Virus record (IMG/VR): IMGVR_UViG_3300019124_000008
Location: 1-61,136 of that record
Length of the DNA: 61,136 nucleotides
DNA from: a virus
Strand: one strand, 5' to 3'
Position 1 is the first letter of the stretch. Each line of letters opens with the position of its first letter. The position numbers and the translations under genes are program-made. This document shows positions 15,550-23,568 of the stretch, piece after piece. Below the pieces are notes generated by a model, which had not been told where the DNA came from, searched no databases, and saw only the letters and a list, made by a program, of their open reading frames with translations.

Positions 15550-15750
15550 ATGTCACTCAACATCACGCAATATCAAATTAAAAATCTGCTCGATGACCTC
15601 GCCAATCGGTACGAGGTTGACGTTGAAGAATGTCAGGTCATCATCCGAAACGACGGTTGCATCCAGCTTGAAGCCGGAACCGACATTGACGAGGTATTTC
15701 TCACCTGGTCGGATTTCACGGAATTTCTTACCAATCATTATGACTACTAA
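15550..15750 (+). CDS. Hypothetical small protein
   Basis: 66 acidic residues (EVDVEECQVIIRNDG, DIDEVFLTWSDFTEFLTNHYDY). GAGGA ribosome site. Overlaps the VRR-NUC gene by 11 bp, so the two are probably made together. Confidence 0.65.
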   Translation: MSLNITQYQIKNLLDDLANRYEVDVEECQVIIRNDGCIQLEAGTDIDEVFLTWSDFTEFLTNHYDY

Positions 15751-16276
15751 ACCGAAGACAGTTAAAAAGAAACCGAGACAAGTCAACTCGGAGCATTTGG
15801 AGCAGTCGCTCTTTATCAATTGGAAAGCTGAGGCGATGGAGATGCAGACCGACGTTCGCAAGCGGCTCGCCTTGAAATGGACTCACGCCGTTCCGAACGG
15901 GTTCTACCGGAGCGTTCCGGCACGAATGAAAGCCAAGCGCGAAGGCGTCACCAGCGGGATTCTCGATCTCTGCGTTCCCGCGCCGGAGCTTGCCAAAGGC
16001 GCACGAAATTCGACCGCCTATCACGGCTTGTACATCGAGATGAAGAAGCCGGGGAACAAGGCGTCGGACAATCAGCGCGAGTTTATGGATTACCTCGACT
16101 TGGTTCATTACCGGAACGCCGTCTGCTACACTTGGCAATGCGCGGCTCGGCTCGTTGTCGAGCATCTCGGCTTGACCGAGTACCCGGAAATTCCCGAACC
16201 GGACATCGAGCGCGTCGCTCGGCTCAAGGAACAACTCAAGAAAACCAAGGCGAAAGCCAAAGGAAAAAGCCACTAG
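15740..16276 (+). CDS. VRR-NUC family nuclease
   Basis: 178 residues from the ATG at 15740. VRR-NUC core: REGVTSGILDLCVPAP (metal-binding Asp), then GLYIEMKKPGNKASDNQREFMDYL (Glu-x-Lys of the PD-(D/E)XK site), then VCYTWQCAARLVVEHL. Phage proteins of this family are usually structure-specific (Holliday-junction-like) nucleases used in replication and packaging. A lysine-rich tail ends the protein. It is the last gene before a bidirectional terminator. Confidence 0.85.
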   Translation: MTTKPKTVKKKPRQVNSEHLEQSLFINWKAEAMEMQTDVRKRLALKWTHAVPNGFYRSVPARMKAKREGVTSGILDLCVPAPELAKGARNSTAYHGLYIEMKKPGNKASDNQREFMDYLDLVHYRNAVCYTWQCAARLVVEHLGLTEYPEIPEPDIERVARLKEQLKKTKAKAKGKSH

Positions 16277-16305
16277 AAGTTTCACGCTTCCGGTGGCTTT
16301 TTTCA
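16262..16305. terminator. Bidirectional intrinsic terminator
   Basis: GAAAAAGCCAC pairs with GTGGCTTTTTTC around a 19-base loop. A-rich on one side and T-rich on the other, so it works for both the rightward VRR-NUC gene and the leftward repressor that converge here. The left arm overlaps the VRR-NUC stop. Confidence 0.85.
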
Positions 16306-16336
16306 CTTAAAGGGGATTTTTAAGGCTCTTTTCATT

Positions 16337-16624
16337 TTATTTTTGCTCCGAGTTGCCGTCGTGTTCGACCTTCTCGAAAAGCTCAAACGGCGTGATGCCG
16401 AGAGTTTCGTCCAAGCGGTCGAACGTTTCCAAGCGAACCATCGTCACCTTTCCGTTGAAGAGGTCGCTGGCGGTCTGCTTCGACCCGCCGATCTTCTGCC
16501 ACAGAGCGAAGGCGTGGTCGATTCCCCGCTTCCGTAATGCTTCCTTCAGATTCAGCCGCCACTTGGTGTCGGTCTTGATCTGCCGCCGTTTTTCCACAAT
16601 TTCCCGCACATTTCTCGTAGTCAT
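16337..16624 (-). CDS. XRE-family transcription regulator
   Basis: 95 residues, leftward against the surrounding genes. HTH at about 25-70: RKRGIDHAFALWQKIGGSKQTASDLFNGKVTMVRLETFDRLDETLGI, ending PFELFE. Ribosome site AAAGGA. Its upstream region carries an inverted repeat (ATGCTTAAA 16668-16676 and its complement 16691-16699) that may be its own operator, plus several class A half-sites. As the only other free-standing HTH repressor, it is the best candidate for the class A or class B operator protein. That link is untested. Confidence 0.8.
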   Translation of the reverse strand: MTTRNVREIVEKRRQIKTDTKWRLNLKEALRKRGIDHAFALWQKIGGSKQTASDLFNGKVTMVRLETFDRLDETLGITPFELFEKVEHDGNSEQK

Positions 16625-16659
16625 ATATCCTTTAGTTTCTGCTCCTTCCCTACTACATA

Positions 16660-16892
16660 TTAAAAATATGCTTAAAAATTAAAACAATACTTTAAGCATT
16701 ATTGGTTAGAATATAACATAAGAACGGTTTAATGTAAATGTTTTTCGGTAAAAGTTACGTTAAAAATTCAACATTTTCCCCGTTCTTGCTGCATAGACGC
16801 AAATCTTTTACGTTTTTGCGTAAAAATTTTTTCAAAAAAGTTACGTTTTGACGAAAAAAGTTCTTGACAAAAGTTACGTCCTGATGTAACTT
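16660..16892 (+). promoter_or_regulatory. Divergent regulatory region with class A promoter
   Basis: Rightward promoter TTGACA (16864-16869), 17 bases, TAACTT (16887-16892) with TTACGTCCTGATGTAA in the spacer (16874-16889). Further TTACGTT half-sites lie at about 16754 and 16847. To the left are an inverted repeat (ATGCTTAAA at 16668-16676 and TTTAAGCAT at 16691-16699) and AT-rich DNA expected to hold the leftward promoter of the XRE gene. The stretch contains no gene. Confidence 0.7.
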
Positions 16893-16945
16893 AATAATTG
16901 TCAAGACGACATATCAAAATCTAAATGAAAGGGAGAGAAGAAAGA

Positions 16946-17356
16946 ATGAAAATCAAAGACACGAAAATCAACGGAATCGACATCGCCTTCGGACTAAAGT
17001 ACGGCATCGGCGCGGCGAACCTTCGCAAAGCGGTCGAAGCGAAAAAAGCCGAACGCGACAGCGCGGAAAAAGATGTGGTCGTCATCCCGCAGGGAGCGGT
17101 TCGCCAAGGCAAAGGAACGGTCGAGCATTCGATTGTCCGGTACAAAGGCGAGCAGATCGGAATTATCCAGACGCGCACGACCGATGGCAACCCGCACGTT
17201 GATGTGTTGACGGTCTCGCCGGAATCGGGAGCAAGGCGCGGTCGCCAAATCCGGTGGCTGATCGAACTCGCCGAGCGCGGCAACTGGCTCGAAGAAAACA
17301 AGCGGCTGCAAGAGCGTCAGGCGCGGCTTAGAGCGAGAAAAAATTTTAATCAGTAA
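16946..17356 (+). CDS. Hypothetical protein
   Basis: 136 residues from the ATG at 16946, which follows AAAGGGAGAGAAG; an earlier in-frame ATG covers the ribosome site itself. Basic, with a beta-rich centre (VVVIPQGAVRQGKGTVEHSIVRYKG) and a helical arginine-rich tail. First gene of the operon under the class A promoter at 16864. No family recognised. Confidence 0.7.
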   Translation: MKIKDTKINGIDIAFGLKYGIGAANLRKAVEAKKAERDSAEKDVVVIPQGAVRQGKGTVEHSIVRYKGEQIGIIQTRTTDGNPHVDVLTVSPESGARRGRQIRWLIELAERGNWLEENKRLQERQARLRARKNFNQ

Positions 17357-17392
17357 TAACGGTTTAACGTAACAAGCAAGGGAGAACGAGCG

Positions 17393-17614
17393 ATGAAGAA
17401 AAAGACGGGTACGGTTGACGGACTGCTTCGAGAGGTCGGAGCAGTCTTAATCAGACAGAAAAATCACCGGGTGTACCGACTGCCGAACGGAAGAAATTTC
17501 GTGATCGCAAAATCGGCTTCGGACAAACGAGCGGAGAGGAACAACTTGGCGACCTTGAGAAAGTTAATCGGTCAGCCGCAGACGAAGGGGGTGAGCGCGA
17601 ATGCCGCATTATGA
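17393..17614 (+). CDS. HicA-like dsRBD-fold protein
   Basis: 73 residues. LLREVGAVLIRQKNHRVYRLPNGRNFVIAKSAS and LATLRKLIGQ follow the pattern of HicA-type mRNA interferases, in which a His (here in KNHRVY) is catalytic. No HicB-like partner is adjacent, so it may act in phage control of host or phage mRNA rather than as a toxin-antitoxin pair. Family assignment is by eye. Confidence 0.6.
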   Translation: MKKKTGTVDGLLREVGAVLIRQKNHRVYRLPNGRNFVIAKSASDKRAERNNLATLRKLIGQPQTKGVSANAAL

Positions 17615-17798
17615 TTCGGTGACGCAAGCCGAGCGGCTGGCTCGGCAGAAAGCGGGAGCGGTACGGATGAGTCGGCTCGAATACGTCGAGACGGAATTGA
17701 GGAAACTTTTGAACGTGGCGACCGGAACCGAAATCAAGGGATTGGTTGACCGGATTGTTCACGAAAGATTGGAAAAACGAGTTGGGGGAAATAACTGA
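17601..17798 (+). CDS. Hypothetical small protein
   Basis: 65 residues, helical and basic (SRLEYVETELRKLL, GLVDRIVHERLEKRVGG). Overlaps genes on both sides. Not recognisable as an antitoxin of the HicA-like neighbour, although the overlap would allow it. Confidence 0.6.
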   Translation: MPHYDSVTQAERLARQKAGAVRMSRLEYVETELRKLLNVATGTEIKGLVDRIVHERLEKRVGGNN

Positions 17799-18073
17799 TG
17801 AGCGATTACGGAACATTTCAGCACAGCTTCGGTGAGGAACGGCTCGGTGTCGTGCCGAGCTTTGAAGGCAGAACGGACGGTCTCGAAACGCGGGAAGTCG
17901 GAGACGCGAGACTCGAAATTACGGGTGACGGCTACGGGTTCACCTACATTTACTGCCGCGAGTGCGGGTGCTTCGACATTAACGGAAGCGACAAAAAGCC
18001 GCTGCACTCAGCCGGGTGCAACGTCGGCGAGCGGGAAAGCGCAGTCGGAACGAAGTTTTTAACACATAAGTAA
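17798..18073 (+). CDS. Small protein with Cys pairs
   Basis: 91 residues. YCRECGCFDI plus a later HSAGCNVG could bind one zinc. The rest is beta-rich. Start overlaps the previous stop (TGATG). Unknown function. Confidence 0.6.
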   Translation: MSDYGTFQHSFGEERLGVVPSFEGRTDGLETREVGDARLEITGDGYGFTYIYCRECGCFDINGSDKKPLHSAGCNVGERESAVGTKFLTHK

Positions 18074-18085
18074 GAGGGAGAGTGA

Positions 18086-18601
18086 ATGAAGATGAAGACC
18101 AACGAACAACTGAAGAGAGAATTTTTTGAAGCGTATTTTGCGGGTTTTGCGCGGCGGGAAATCAGACAACTGCTCGACGTTACAGACGAGACGATCTGTG
18201 AGCTTTCAGGCGAGAAGTCGCTGCCGAGCGCGAGCCGGGTTCTTGAAGTTATCGACTTCATCGGCTCGAAGAAGACGATGACGACGGCGCAGCTTCGGAA
18301 GAAGTTCCTTCCGAGGTACTCGTCGGCAAGTCTCGAAAGCATTCTGAGAATTGGTCTCAGGTCGGGTCGGTTAAAGCGAATCGCTCACGGAGTCTATTCG
18401 ACCGACAAGCGACGGAAATCGCTCCCGGTTAAGACGCGGAAGAAGCCGGTCGAACCGGCGGTCGAGCCGCAGCCGATCACGACGACCGGGGAGATTTACC
18501 TGAACTCGATCAGGGAGCAGAGGAAACAGTTTTTTAACCGGATTTTCGGTTGGGTCGGTCTGAGCCGCCAGCCGAGCAGTCAGGGAGCGAGTTTACGATG
18601 A
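18086..18601 (+). CDS. Winged-helix-like protein
   Basis: 171 residues. TMTTAQLRKKFLPRYSSASLESILRIGLRSGRLKRIAHGVYS (about 70-112) has the look of an AbiEi-type winged helix: recognition helix, turn, then a GVY wing. The C-terminal third is basic and proline-rich. It overlaps the polymerase start by four bases. Could regulate, or bind DNA with, the polymerase. Confidence 0.6.
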   Translation: MKMKTNEQLKREFFEAYFAGFARREIRQLLDVTDETICELSGEKSLPSASRVLEVIDFIGSKKTMTTAQLRKKFLPRYSSASLESILRIGLRSGRLKRIAHGVYSTDKRRKSLPVKTRKKPVEPAVEPQPITTTGEIYLNSIREQRKQFFNRIFGWVGLSRQPSSQGASLR

Positions 18602-20583
18602 TTCAAACTGATTACACTTACATTTCGACGCGAACGCATTTGAAACGCTACGCGCCGAAGATCATCGGCAAGCGGGTCATCGGCATCGACATCGAGACGA
18701 AGCCGGACGGAACCGAAAAAGGCGATGCGCGAGACCCGCTTCGCGGCTTCATCCGGCTCATTCAGGTCAACAACGGCGAGGAAAACTTTCTCTTCGATAT
18801 GGATTATCTCTCGAAGGAAGACATCGGCTTTCTCGTCGGGATTATCAACGACGGAAGCGTTTTGAAGATCGCGCATAACGCGAAATTCGAGATCAAGTGG
18901 TTCATGCACCATCTCGGAGCCGAGCCGCGAGCGTTTTTCGATACGATGCTCGCCAGCCAGTTGATCGCCGCCGGAATGCCGGACGAAAACTTCGCGCAGG
19001 TGCGGCACGATCTTGCGGAAGTCGCCTTCGTCTTCGCGGGGATTACGATGGACAAGTCCGAGCAGAAGAGCGATTGGAGCCAGCCGGAATTGTCCGAGAG
19101 TCAACTGCGGTACGCCGCGCACGACATCGAGGTACTTATTCCGATCTGGCGCAATCAGGTCGAGCGATTGAAAGCCGACGATCTCGTCCGGGTGGCGACC
19201 ATCGAGTTCGACGCGATCAAGCCGATTGCTCGGATGGAACTCAACGGCTTTTATCTCGACGCCGAACGCTGGCGCGAGCTTCTCGTCAAGAAGAAGGCAG
19301 ACCTCGCTCGCGTTGAAGCCGAGATGCTCGACATCTTCCAGCCGGGGGTCGATTGGACGATGCCGAACCCGGAAAAGCGCGGCAAGCGACCCGTTAAGCC
19401 GAAAAAGCCGGTCAATCCGCGCCGAGCCAAGGCGAACAAAGACCGGCACGTTGACGCCGGGGAGATGGTCGATTATTCGGTGGCTCTTGAGCATTACGAA
19501 AAGGTCGCGCTTCCCCGCTGGCAAGAGGCTTTCGAGCGGTGGGAAGCGTTGCCTGACGAAGTGACAGCCGTTTTGAACCCGGCTTCGCCAGATCAGATGA
19601 AGCGGGTTCTCAAGAACGTACTCGGCATCGAGTTTGAGTCAACGAAAGAGCAGTTTCTTCTCGAATACGAGCATCTGCCGGAGATTAAGAAGTTGCTCGA
19701 ATTTCGCGGAGCCGAAAAGTCGGTCACTTCCTACGGCGACAACATTCTCGAACTGCTGTATGAAGACAGTCGCCTTCGGTCGGATTTCCGGCAAATCGGC
19801 GCACCTACGGGGAGAATGGCGAGTAAGAACCCGAACATTCAGCAAGTGCCGGGAGACGAAGCGCACCGGCGGTGCTTTCGCGCACCAGCGGGTCGCAAGC
19901 TGATTATCGCCGACTACTCGCAGATCGAGCTTCGGATTCTCGCCGAGTTTGCGCGGGATGCGAATTTTGTCGGCGACTTTAATTCCGGTCTCGACTTGCA
20001 TACGAAGGGTGCGAGCCGGTTTATGTCGATTCCGTATGAGGAAGTCAAGAAAGAGCAGCGCGGCTATGCCAAGCGCATCAACTTCGGCGTCGTGTACGGG
20101 ATTATGAAGCGGCGGCTGGCAGCGCAGCTTGGCATCACGGAAGACGAAGCCGAGCGGCTGATGCGAGCTTACTTCCGCACCTATCCGGGGAACGAGCAGT
20201 ATCTCGAACGCGCTCGCCGTCAGGCGATGGAGCGGCTGTTCGCTCGGACTTCGAGCGGTCGCATTCAGCGGTTCCATCACGACGGAACCCGGAAAGGAAC
20301 CGTCGCGGCAATCGGTCGCAACGGAATGAATATGCCGATTCAGGGAACGGCAGCGGATATGTTCAAACGCGCTTTGTTCCTTCTCGATGAGGCACTCGTC
20401 GGAACAAGCGGCAAGATCGTCAACGTCGTTCACGACGAGATCATTGTCGAGGTTGACGAAGGCGAAGCCGAAGCGGTCGCTCGGTTGGTCGAAGAGGCGA
20501 TGGCGCAAGCGGGTGTCGAATACATTTCGACGGTCGAAGTCAAGGCTGACGCGCTGATTGCCGACGAATGGATTAAGGATTAA
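18598..20583 (+). CDS. Family A DNA polymerase with 3'-5' exonuclease
   Basis: 661 residues from the ATG at 18598. Exonuclease domain with DIET (Asp31, Glu33), AHNAKFEIKWF and YAAHDIEVL. An unusual lysine/proline-rich insert (GKRPVKPKKPVNPRRAKANK) follows. Polymerase motifs A (DYSQIELR, about 439), B (KRINFGVVYG, about 494) and C (VHDEI, about 611) are intact. No 5' nuclease domain, as usual for phage enzymes. It replicates the phage genome with the primase-helicase and SSB. Confidence 0.95.
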   Translation: MIQTDYTYISTRTHLKRYAPKIIGKRVIGIDIETKPDGTEKGDARDPLRGFIRLIQVNNGEENFLFDMDYLSKEDIGFLVGIINDGSVLKIAHNAKFEIKWFMHHLGAEPRAFFDTMLASQLIAAGMPDENFAQVRHDLAEVAFVFAGITMDKSEQKSDWSQPELSESQLRYAAHDIEVLIPIWRNQVERLKADDLVRVATIEFDAIKPIARMELNGFYLDAERWRELLVKKKADLARVEAEMLDIFQPGVDWTMPNPEKRGKRPVKPKKPVNPRRAKANKDRHVDAGEMVDYSVALEHYEKVALPRWQEAFERWEALPDEVTAVLNPASPDQMKRVLKNVLGIEFESTKEQFLLEYEHLPEIKKLLEFRGAEKSVTSYGDNILELLYEDSRLRSDFRQIGAPTGRMASKNPNIQQVPGDEAHRRCFRAPAGRKLIIADYSQIELRILAEFARDANFVGDFNSGLDLHTKGASRFMSIPYEEVKKEQRGYAKRINFGVVYGIMKRRLAAQLGITEDEAERLMRAYFRTYPGNEQYLERARRQAMERLFARTSSGRIQRFHHDGTRKGTVAAIGRNGMNMPIQGTAADMFKRALFLLDEALVGTSGKIVNVVHDEIIVEVDEGEAEAVARLVEEAMAQAGVEYISTVEVKADALIADEWIKD

Positions 20584-20584
20584 C

Positions 20585-20637
20585 GGTTTGGTTCATCTGG
20601 GTCACGGCTATAAGCGATGACCCGGATGACCCAAAAT
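20585..20637. repeat. Intergenic covarying hairpin, copy 6
   Basis: Arms GGTTCATCTGGGTCA and TGACCCGGATGACCC, directly after the polymerase stop. The outer arm keeps one mismatch; the inner arm pairs fully. Confidence 0.8.
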
Positions 20638-20663
20638 CGAAACGAAAGGGAGAGGAAGAAGAG

Positions 20664-20915
20664 ATGATCGAATTTTTAACTGGATTTTTGACGTTTTTCG
20701 CCGCTTGGTACGCCATCGGCATCATTTCGTACCTGACCGGCGAAGCCATTTTCAGCGACGACGGAATCACCTGCCAGTCATTCAGGTCGGCGAGGGTGTA
20801 CGGGTTGTTCGGAGCAGTGGTCACGTTCGTCTTGTTGGCGGCGGCGATCAACCGGCTTGTTTTTTGGGTCAGGCTGCGGCTGCTGACGCGAGGAAGGGGG
20901 AGAAGCATTAAATGA
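20664..20915 (+). CDS. Small membrane protein
   Basis: 83 residues with two hydrophobic helices (FLTGFLTFFAAWYAIGIISYL and LFGAVVTFVLLAAAINRLVF) and a basic tail. Not a typical endolysin-linked holin, because it lies in the early region. Overlaps the next gene by four bases. Confidence 0.65.
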   Translation: MIEFLTGFLTFFAAWYAIGIISYLTGEAIFSDDGITCQSFRSARVYGLFGAVVTFVLLAAAINRLVFWVRLRLLTRGRGRSIK

Positions 20916-21175
20916 GAAGATTTGCAGCAAGAAAATCGAAACAAGCGGAAACCGCTCCGATCACCGGAGACGGCTTGGTCGTGGCTCATTCCGAGTCGGT
21001 CAAATGCGACATCTGCGGCGAGCCGAAGGGAACGCTCTACCGGCACGACGGCAAGCTCGTCTGCTTTCGTGAGCTTCCCTTCAATCTGCGGAGCAATACG
21101 ACCGGAAGGCTCTTAAGATATGCCGTCAGCGGCGTCAAGGCGATCAAAGCGGCGAGAGCCGCCTTAAATCACTAA
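20912..21175 (+). CDS. Small protein with a Cys-x2-Cys site
   Basis: 87 residues. KCDICGEPKGTLYRHDGKLVCF could hold a zinc ion (two Cys, a His and a later Cys). Basic C-terminal helix. Unknown role. Confidence 0.6.
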   Translation: MRRFAARKSKQAETAPITGDGLVVAHSESVKCDICGEPKGTLYRHDGKLVCFRELPFNLRSNTTGRLLRYAVSGVKAIKAARAALNH

Positions 21176-21189
21176 AGCGGGGGGTGTCT

Positions 21190-21507
21190 ATGAAAGATGG
21201 AGAAAAGAATTACTCGCCGCTGGCGATCAACGAATGCGGCGATCTCGGAGTCGCCGTCGAAATCTACCCGGTCAAGCGGCAGAGCGGGTGGGTGATGGTC
21301 TATAACGGGTTCCGCTTCGATGACCCGGAGATGCGCTGGCAGTCGATCAAGCCGGAGATCGTCGGGTGGTACATTGAGGAATCGTGCATCAATCCGCACC
21401 AGCTTGCATTGTGTCCGTGCGACGAAGAGCGGAACGCGCCGAGATGTGCGTATGACCGGGATTGGGATGCGATCTGCGACCGCGAGGAAGAAGCGGGGAG
21501 AGTCTGA
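21190..21507 (+). CDS. Hypothetical protein
   Basis: 106 residues from the ATG at 21190 (a GTG lies two codons earlier). Contains GWVMVYNGFRFDDPEMRWQ and four Cys in the last third (SCINPH, LCPCDE, PRCAYD). Ends three bases before the convergent secreted-protein gene. Confidence 0.6.
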   Translation: MKDGEKNYSPLAINECGDLGVAVEIYPVKRQSGWVMVYNGFRFDDPEMRWQSIKPEIVGWYIEESCINPHQLALCPCDEERNAPRCAYDRDWDAICDREEEAGRV

Positions 21508-21510
21508 CGG

Positions 21511-21903
21511 CTACTCCCCCCAGACATAAATCCGGTAGGTTCCGGGGTTTTCGGCAAACAGGCTGATCTTCGCCGGAACCGCATCGACCACCAAGCTGCC
21601 GTGCCGAGCTTCGTTCAGGATGGAGACCTTGCCGAAGTAGAGCAGGTCGGTTCCTTCGACCGCTTTGACGGCGATGTGCGACCAAGCGGAGAGTCCTTTT
21701 TCCTTTACCGGAGTGGTGGTTTCCAGCAAAGCGTAAATGCGGATTTTACTCAGCTTGGTCGTGTCGATGGTCGCCAAGTGCGAGGGATTTGTCTCGCTCG
21801 CCGATTCGACCTTGACGGCGGCTGACTTGAAAACGAGCGGCATTGCCGACAGTTGGAGCGAAAAAAGAGCAATAGCGATAAACGAAAAAAGCGTTCTTCT
21901 CAT
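21511..21903 (-). CDS. Secreted protein, probable lysogenic conversion gene (moron)
   Basis: 130 residues, the only leftward gene in the accessory region. MRRTLFSFIAIALFSLQLSA is a signal peptide; the mature part is a small beta-rich domain (IRIYALLETTTPV, KISLFAENPGTYRIYVWGE). Its own promoter is read on the minus strand: TTGAAA, 18 bases, TATAAT (about 21914-21943). It has no class A or B palindrome, and the start point falls only a few bases before the ATG, so the mRNA would be nearly leaderless. An ATG seven codons upstream is less likely, because it lies before the -10. Such isolated genes are typical morons expressed in the prophage. Confidence 0.75.
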   Translation of the reverse strand: MRRTLFSFIAIALFSLQLSAMPLVFKSAAVKVESASETNPSHLATIDTTKLSKIRIYALLETTTPVKEKGLSAWSHIAVKAVEGTDLLYFGKVSILNEARHGSLVVDAVPAKISLFAENPGTYRIYVWGE

Positions 21904-21960
21904 AGCGGAAGAAATTATACTCAAACGAGCGGAAGGTTTTCAAGAAAATGCCGTCGCCTT

Positions 21961-21989
21961 GTTGACTTATCAAATAGATTTTGATATAT
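21961..21989 (+). promoter_or_regulatory. Class B promoter
   Basis: TTGACT, 17 bases, TATATT. The spacer is TATCAAATAGATTTTGA, a class B palindrome. It fires away from the moron promoter and serves the genes at 22032-22693. Confidence 0.75.
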
Positions 21990-22031
21990 TTTCTTCTGCT
22001 TTTAATTTTAAGGGAGACGAAAAAATAGACT

Positions 22032-22295
22032 ATGTGGATGATTACGAAAAATTACATTGACGAACCGGAAAGCGTCTTTTGCCGCATCGAATCGTCGGAT
22101 TTTGTGGAAGGCACGAAGCTGACCGAGCAGTTCCGATTGTACGACGACGACGGAAATCTCTACTACGAGGGAGTGTCGAGCGACTCGACTTCGGAACGAG
22201 CCTTCGACCCGCTCGATGACTTCGGAACGCCGAACGCCGGATGCACGACAATCAGATATTACCGAAAGGATAAGGGAGAGTGGGAAATTTTATGA
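22032..22295 (+). CDS. Hypothetical protein
   Basis: 87 acidic residues (FRLYDDDGNLYYEGVSSDST). AGGGAGA lies upstream; an internal ATG at 22038 is an alternative start. First gene of a class B operon. No family recognised. Confidence 0.65.
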   Translation: MWMITKNYIDEPESVFCRIESSDFVEGTKLTEQFRLYDDDGNLYYEGVSSDSTSERAFDPLDDFGTPNAGCTTIRYYRKDKGEWEIL

Positions 22296-22693
22296 TGATG
22301 AGAGAAACTTTTGAAATGTTTTTAAGTACAATCGACGCCAAGGTTCCGAAAAAGACGGTCGGCGACGACGTTTACGTCGCCTTCAGCCAGCCGGAACTCG
22401 ACAATATCCATCAGGTCGCCAATACGCTGCGCGATCAGGTCAGCGGTTGGAGTCGATCTGGCAGACCGAAGGATGAGGAAAATCCGAGCCGCGACAAGCT
22501 CTATCTGCGGAAGTACCGCGCCGACAAGCGCGTTGCCGAGCTTAAAGATCAGATCGCGGCGGTCGAATCCGACCCGAACCGGAAAGACGAATACCGGCTG
22601 CTTGATAAAAAACTCCGCGCTGCCGAGGTCAAGGCGCGGGAAGCGACCAAGGAATTTGAAGACTTTATGGAGACGCTCAAAGAGGAAAGGTGA
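22292..22693 (+). CDS. Coiled-coil hypothetical protein
   Basis: 133 residues. The C-terminal two thirds (ADKRVAELKDQIAAVES through KAREATKEFEDFMETL) are a long charged coiled coil. GGGAGAG ribosome site and four-base overlap with the gene before. Unknown function. Confidence 0.65.
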   Translation: MMMRETFEMFLSTIDAKVPKKTVGDDVYVAFSQPELDNIHQVANTLRDQVSGWSRSGRPKDEENPSRDKLYLRKYRADKRVAELKDQIAAVESDPNRKDEYRLLDKKLRAAEVKAREATKEFEDFMETLKEER

Positions 22694-22703
22694 AACTTTC
22701 CTC

Positions 22704-22770
22704 TTGACATATCAAATACATTTTGCTATATTAATAATCAAGCGGTCGGAAGGAAGATAACCGACCGAGG
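22704..22770 (+). promoter_or_regulatory. Class B promoter with hairpin leader
   Basis: TTGACA (22704-22709), 17 bases holding TATCAAATACATTTTG, TATATT (22727-22732). The transcript begins with CGGTCGG/CCGACCG, a seven-pair hairpin at about 22743-22768 whose loop contains GGAAGG. A class A palindrome (22806-22821) follows before the ribosome site, so two regulators converge on the gene at 22838. Confidence 0.75.
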
Positions 22771-22805
22771 GGAAAACAAACTTCCGAAAATTTTTTGTCA
22801 AGTGG

Positions 22806-22821
22806 TTACATTACAACGTAA
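22806..22821 (+). promoter_or_regulatory. Class A palindrome beside a ribosome site
   Basis: TTACATTACAACGTAA immediately followed by AGGGAGATAGA and the gene at 22838. The same arrangement is seen at 23064-23079. A TTGTCA box 18 bases before TAAAGG could make it a weak promoter; otherwise it is a downstream operator. Confidence 0.6.
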
Positions 22822-22837
22822 AGGGAGATAGACGAAT

Positions 22838-23047
22838 ATGCCGAAAAAACTTGAATATGCAGTGACACCGACCGCGAATAGCGACGCGGAATATTACCGG
22901 AACAAAGAGAAAGCGATAAAGGCGGCGAAAGCGTATGCCAAGCAGACGAAGGAAACCTGCTACATCGACGTAAACGACCTGACGCTTGACGACAGACTCG
23001 ACTATTGGTACACGGTTTCGCCGGAAGGTGTGGTTAAGAAACACTAA
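22838..23047 (+). CDS. Hypothetical small protein
   Basis: 69 residues, a compact sequence rich in Lys and Tyr: NKEKAIKAAKAYAKQTKETCYIDVNDL and YWYTVSPEGVVKKH. Controlled by a class B promoter and a class A site. Size and setting fit early host-takeover or anti-defence genes, but no family is recognised. Confidence 0.65.
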   Translation: MPKKLEYAVTPTANSDAEYYRNKEKAIKAAKAYAKQTKETCYIDVNDLTLDDRLDYWYTVSPEGVVKKH

Positions 23048-23063
23048 AGATTTTGGTAAGAGA

Positions 23064-23079
23064 TTACATTACAACGTAA
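23064..23079 (+). promoter_or_regulatory. Class A palindrome beside a ribosome site
   Basis: TTACATTACAACGTAA, same 16-mer as at 22806 and 24569, followed by AGGGAGATAGAGAGG and the gene at 23102. Confidence 0.6.
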
Positions 23080-23101
23080 AGGGAGATAGAGAGGAAAAAT
23101 T

Positions 23102-23296
23102 ATGGACACCGTAAAAACGACCAATACTAGCAATCGCACATCGCAGACGCAGCGCGGCAGCGCGGCAGGTTCAACCGCCGGATTCCGGTTCTGGGGTTTC
23201 TACTCAAACAACAAGCCGAACCCGGAAGCCGAGGCAAAAGCTCGGTCGATTCGAGAGAGTCTCGAAGCGATCAACAGAAGGAACCGAGGCAACTGA
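23102..23296 (+). CDS. Hypothetical small protein
   Basis: 64 residues. A Ser/Thr/Asn-rich first half (NTSNRTSQTQRGSAAGS), encoded partly by ACTAGCAATCGC, a 12-mer that recurs three times at 26.6 kb. A basic helical end. Unknown function. Confidence 0.55.
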   Translation: MDTVKTTNTSNRTSQTQRGSAAGSTAGFRFWGFYSNNKPNPEAEAKARSIRESLEAINRRNRGN

Positions 23297-23343
23297 TCGA
23301 GCGGGGGATGACTTCCCCGCTCACCAAAGGAAAAGGGGTGATA

Positions 23344-23568
23344 ATGCCGATGATTAGAATTAACAATAACTATTCGATTGACGTTCATTACGACGGCGAG
23401 GAAGTCGTTTACGAGCTTTACGATTCAGCCGATGACTTGGTTTACGAGACCGACGCCTACGGGTCTGCGTGGACGATCACCGAAGACAGTATGCGCGAAC
23501 TCGGCTACAAGCTGATCGGCGAATACGAAGATATCCTTTCAAGCGAGGCAGATAGATATGGCAATTAA
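23344..23568 (+). CDS. Hypothetical small protein
   Basis: 74 residues from the ATG at 23344 after AAAGGGGTG. Acidic, tyrosine-rich (YSIDVHYDGEEVVYELYDS). Resembles small single-domain beta proteins; no family recognised. Overlaps the next gene. Confidence 0.6.
   Translation: MPMIRINNNYSIDVHYDGEEVVYELYDSADDLVYETDAYGSAWTITEDSMRELGYKLIGEYEDILSSEADRYGN

Noticed and set aside
17393-17798. HicAB toxin-antitoxin pair
   Set aside because: The downstream 65-residue protein shows no HicB partner-fold or DNA-binding motif; only the HicA-like protein is supported.
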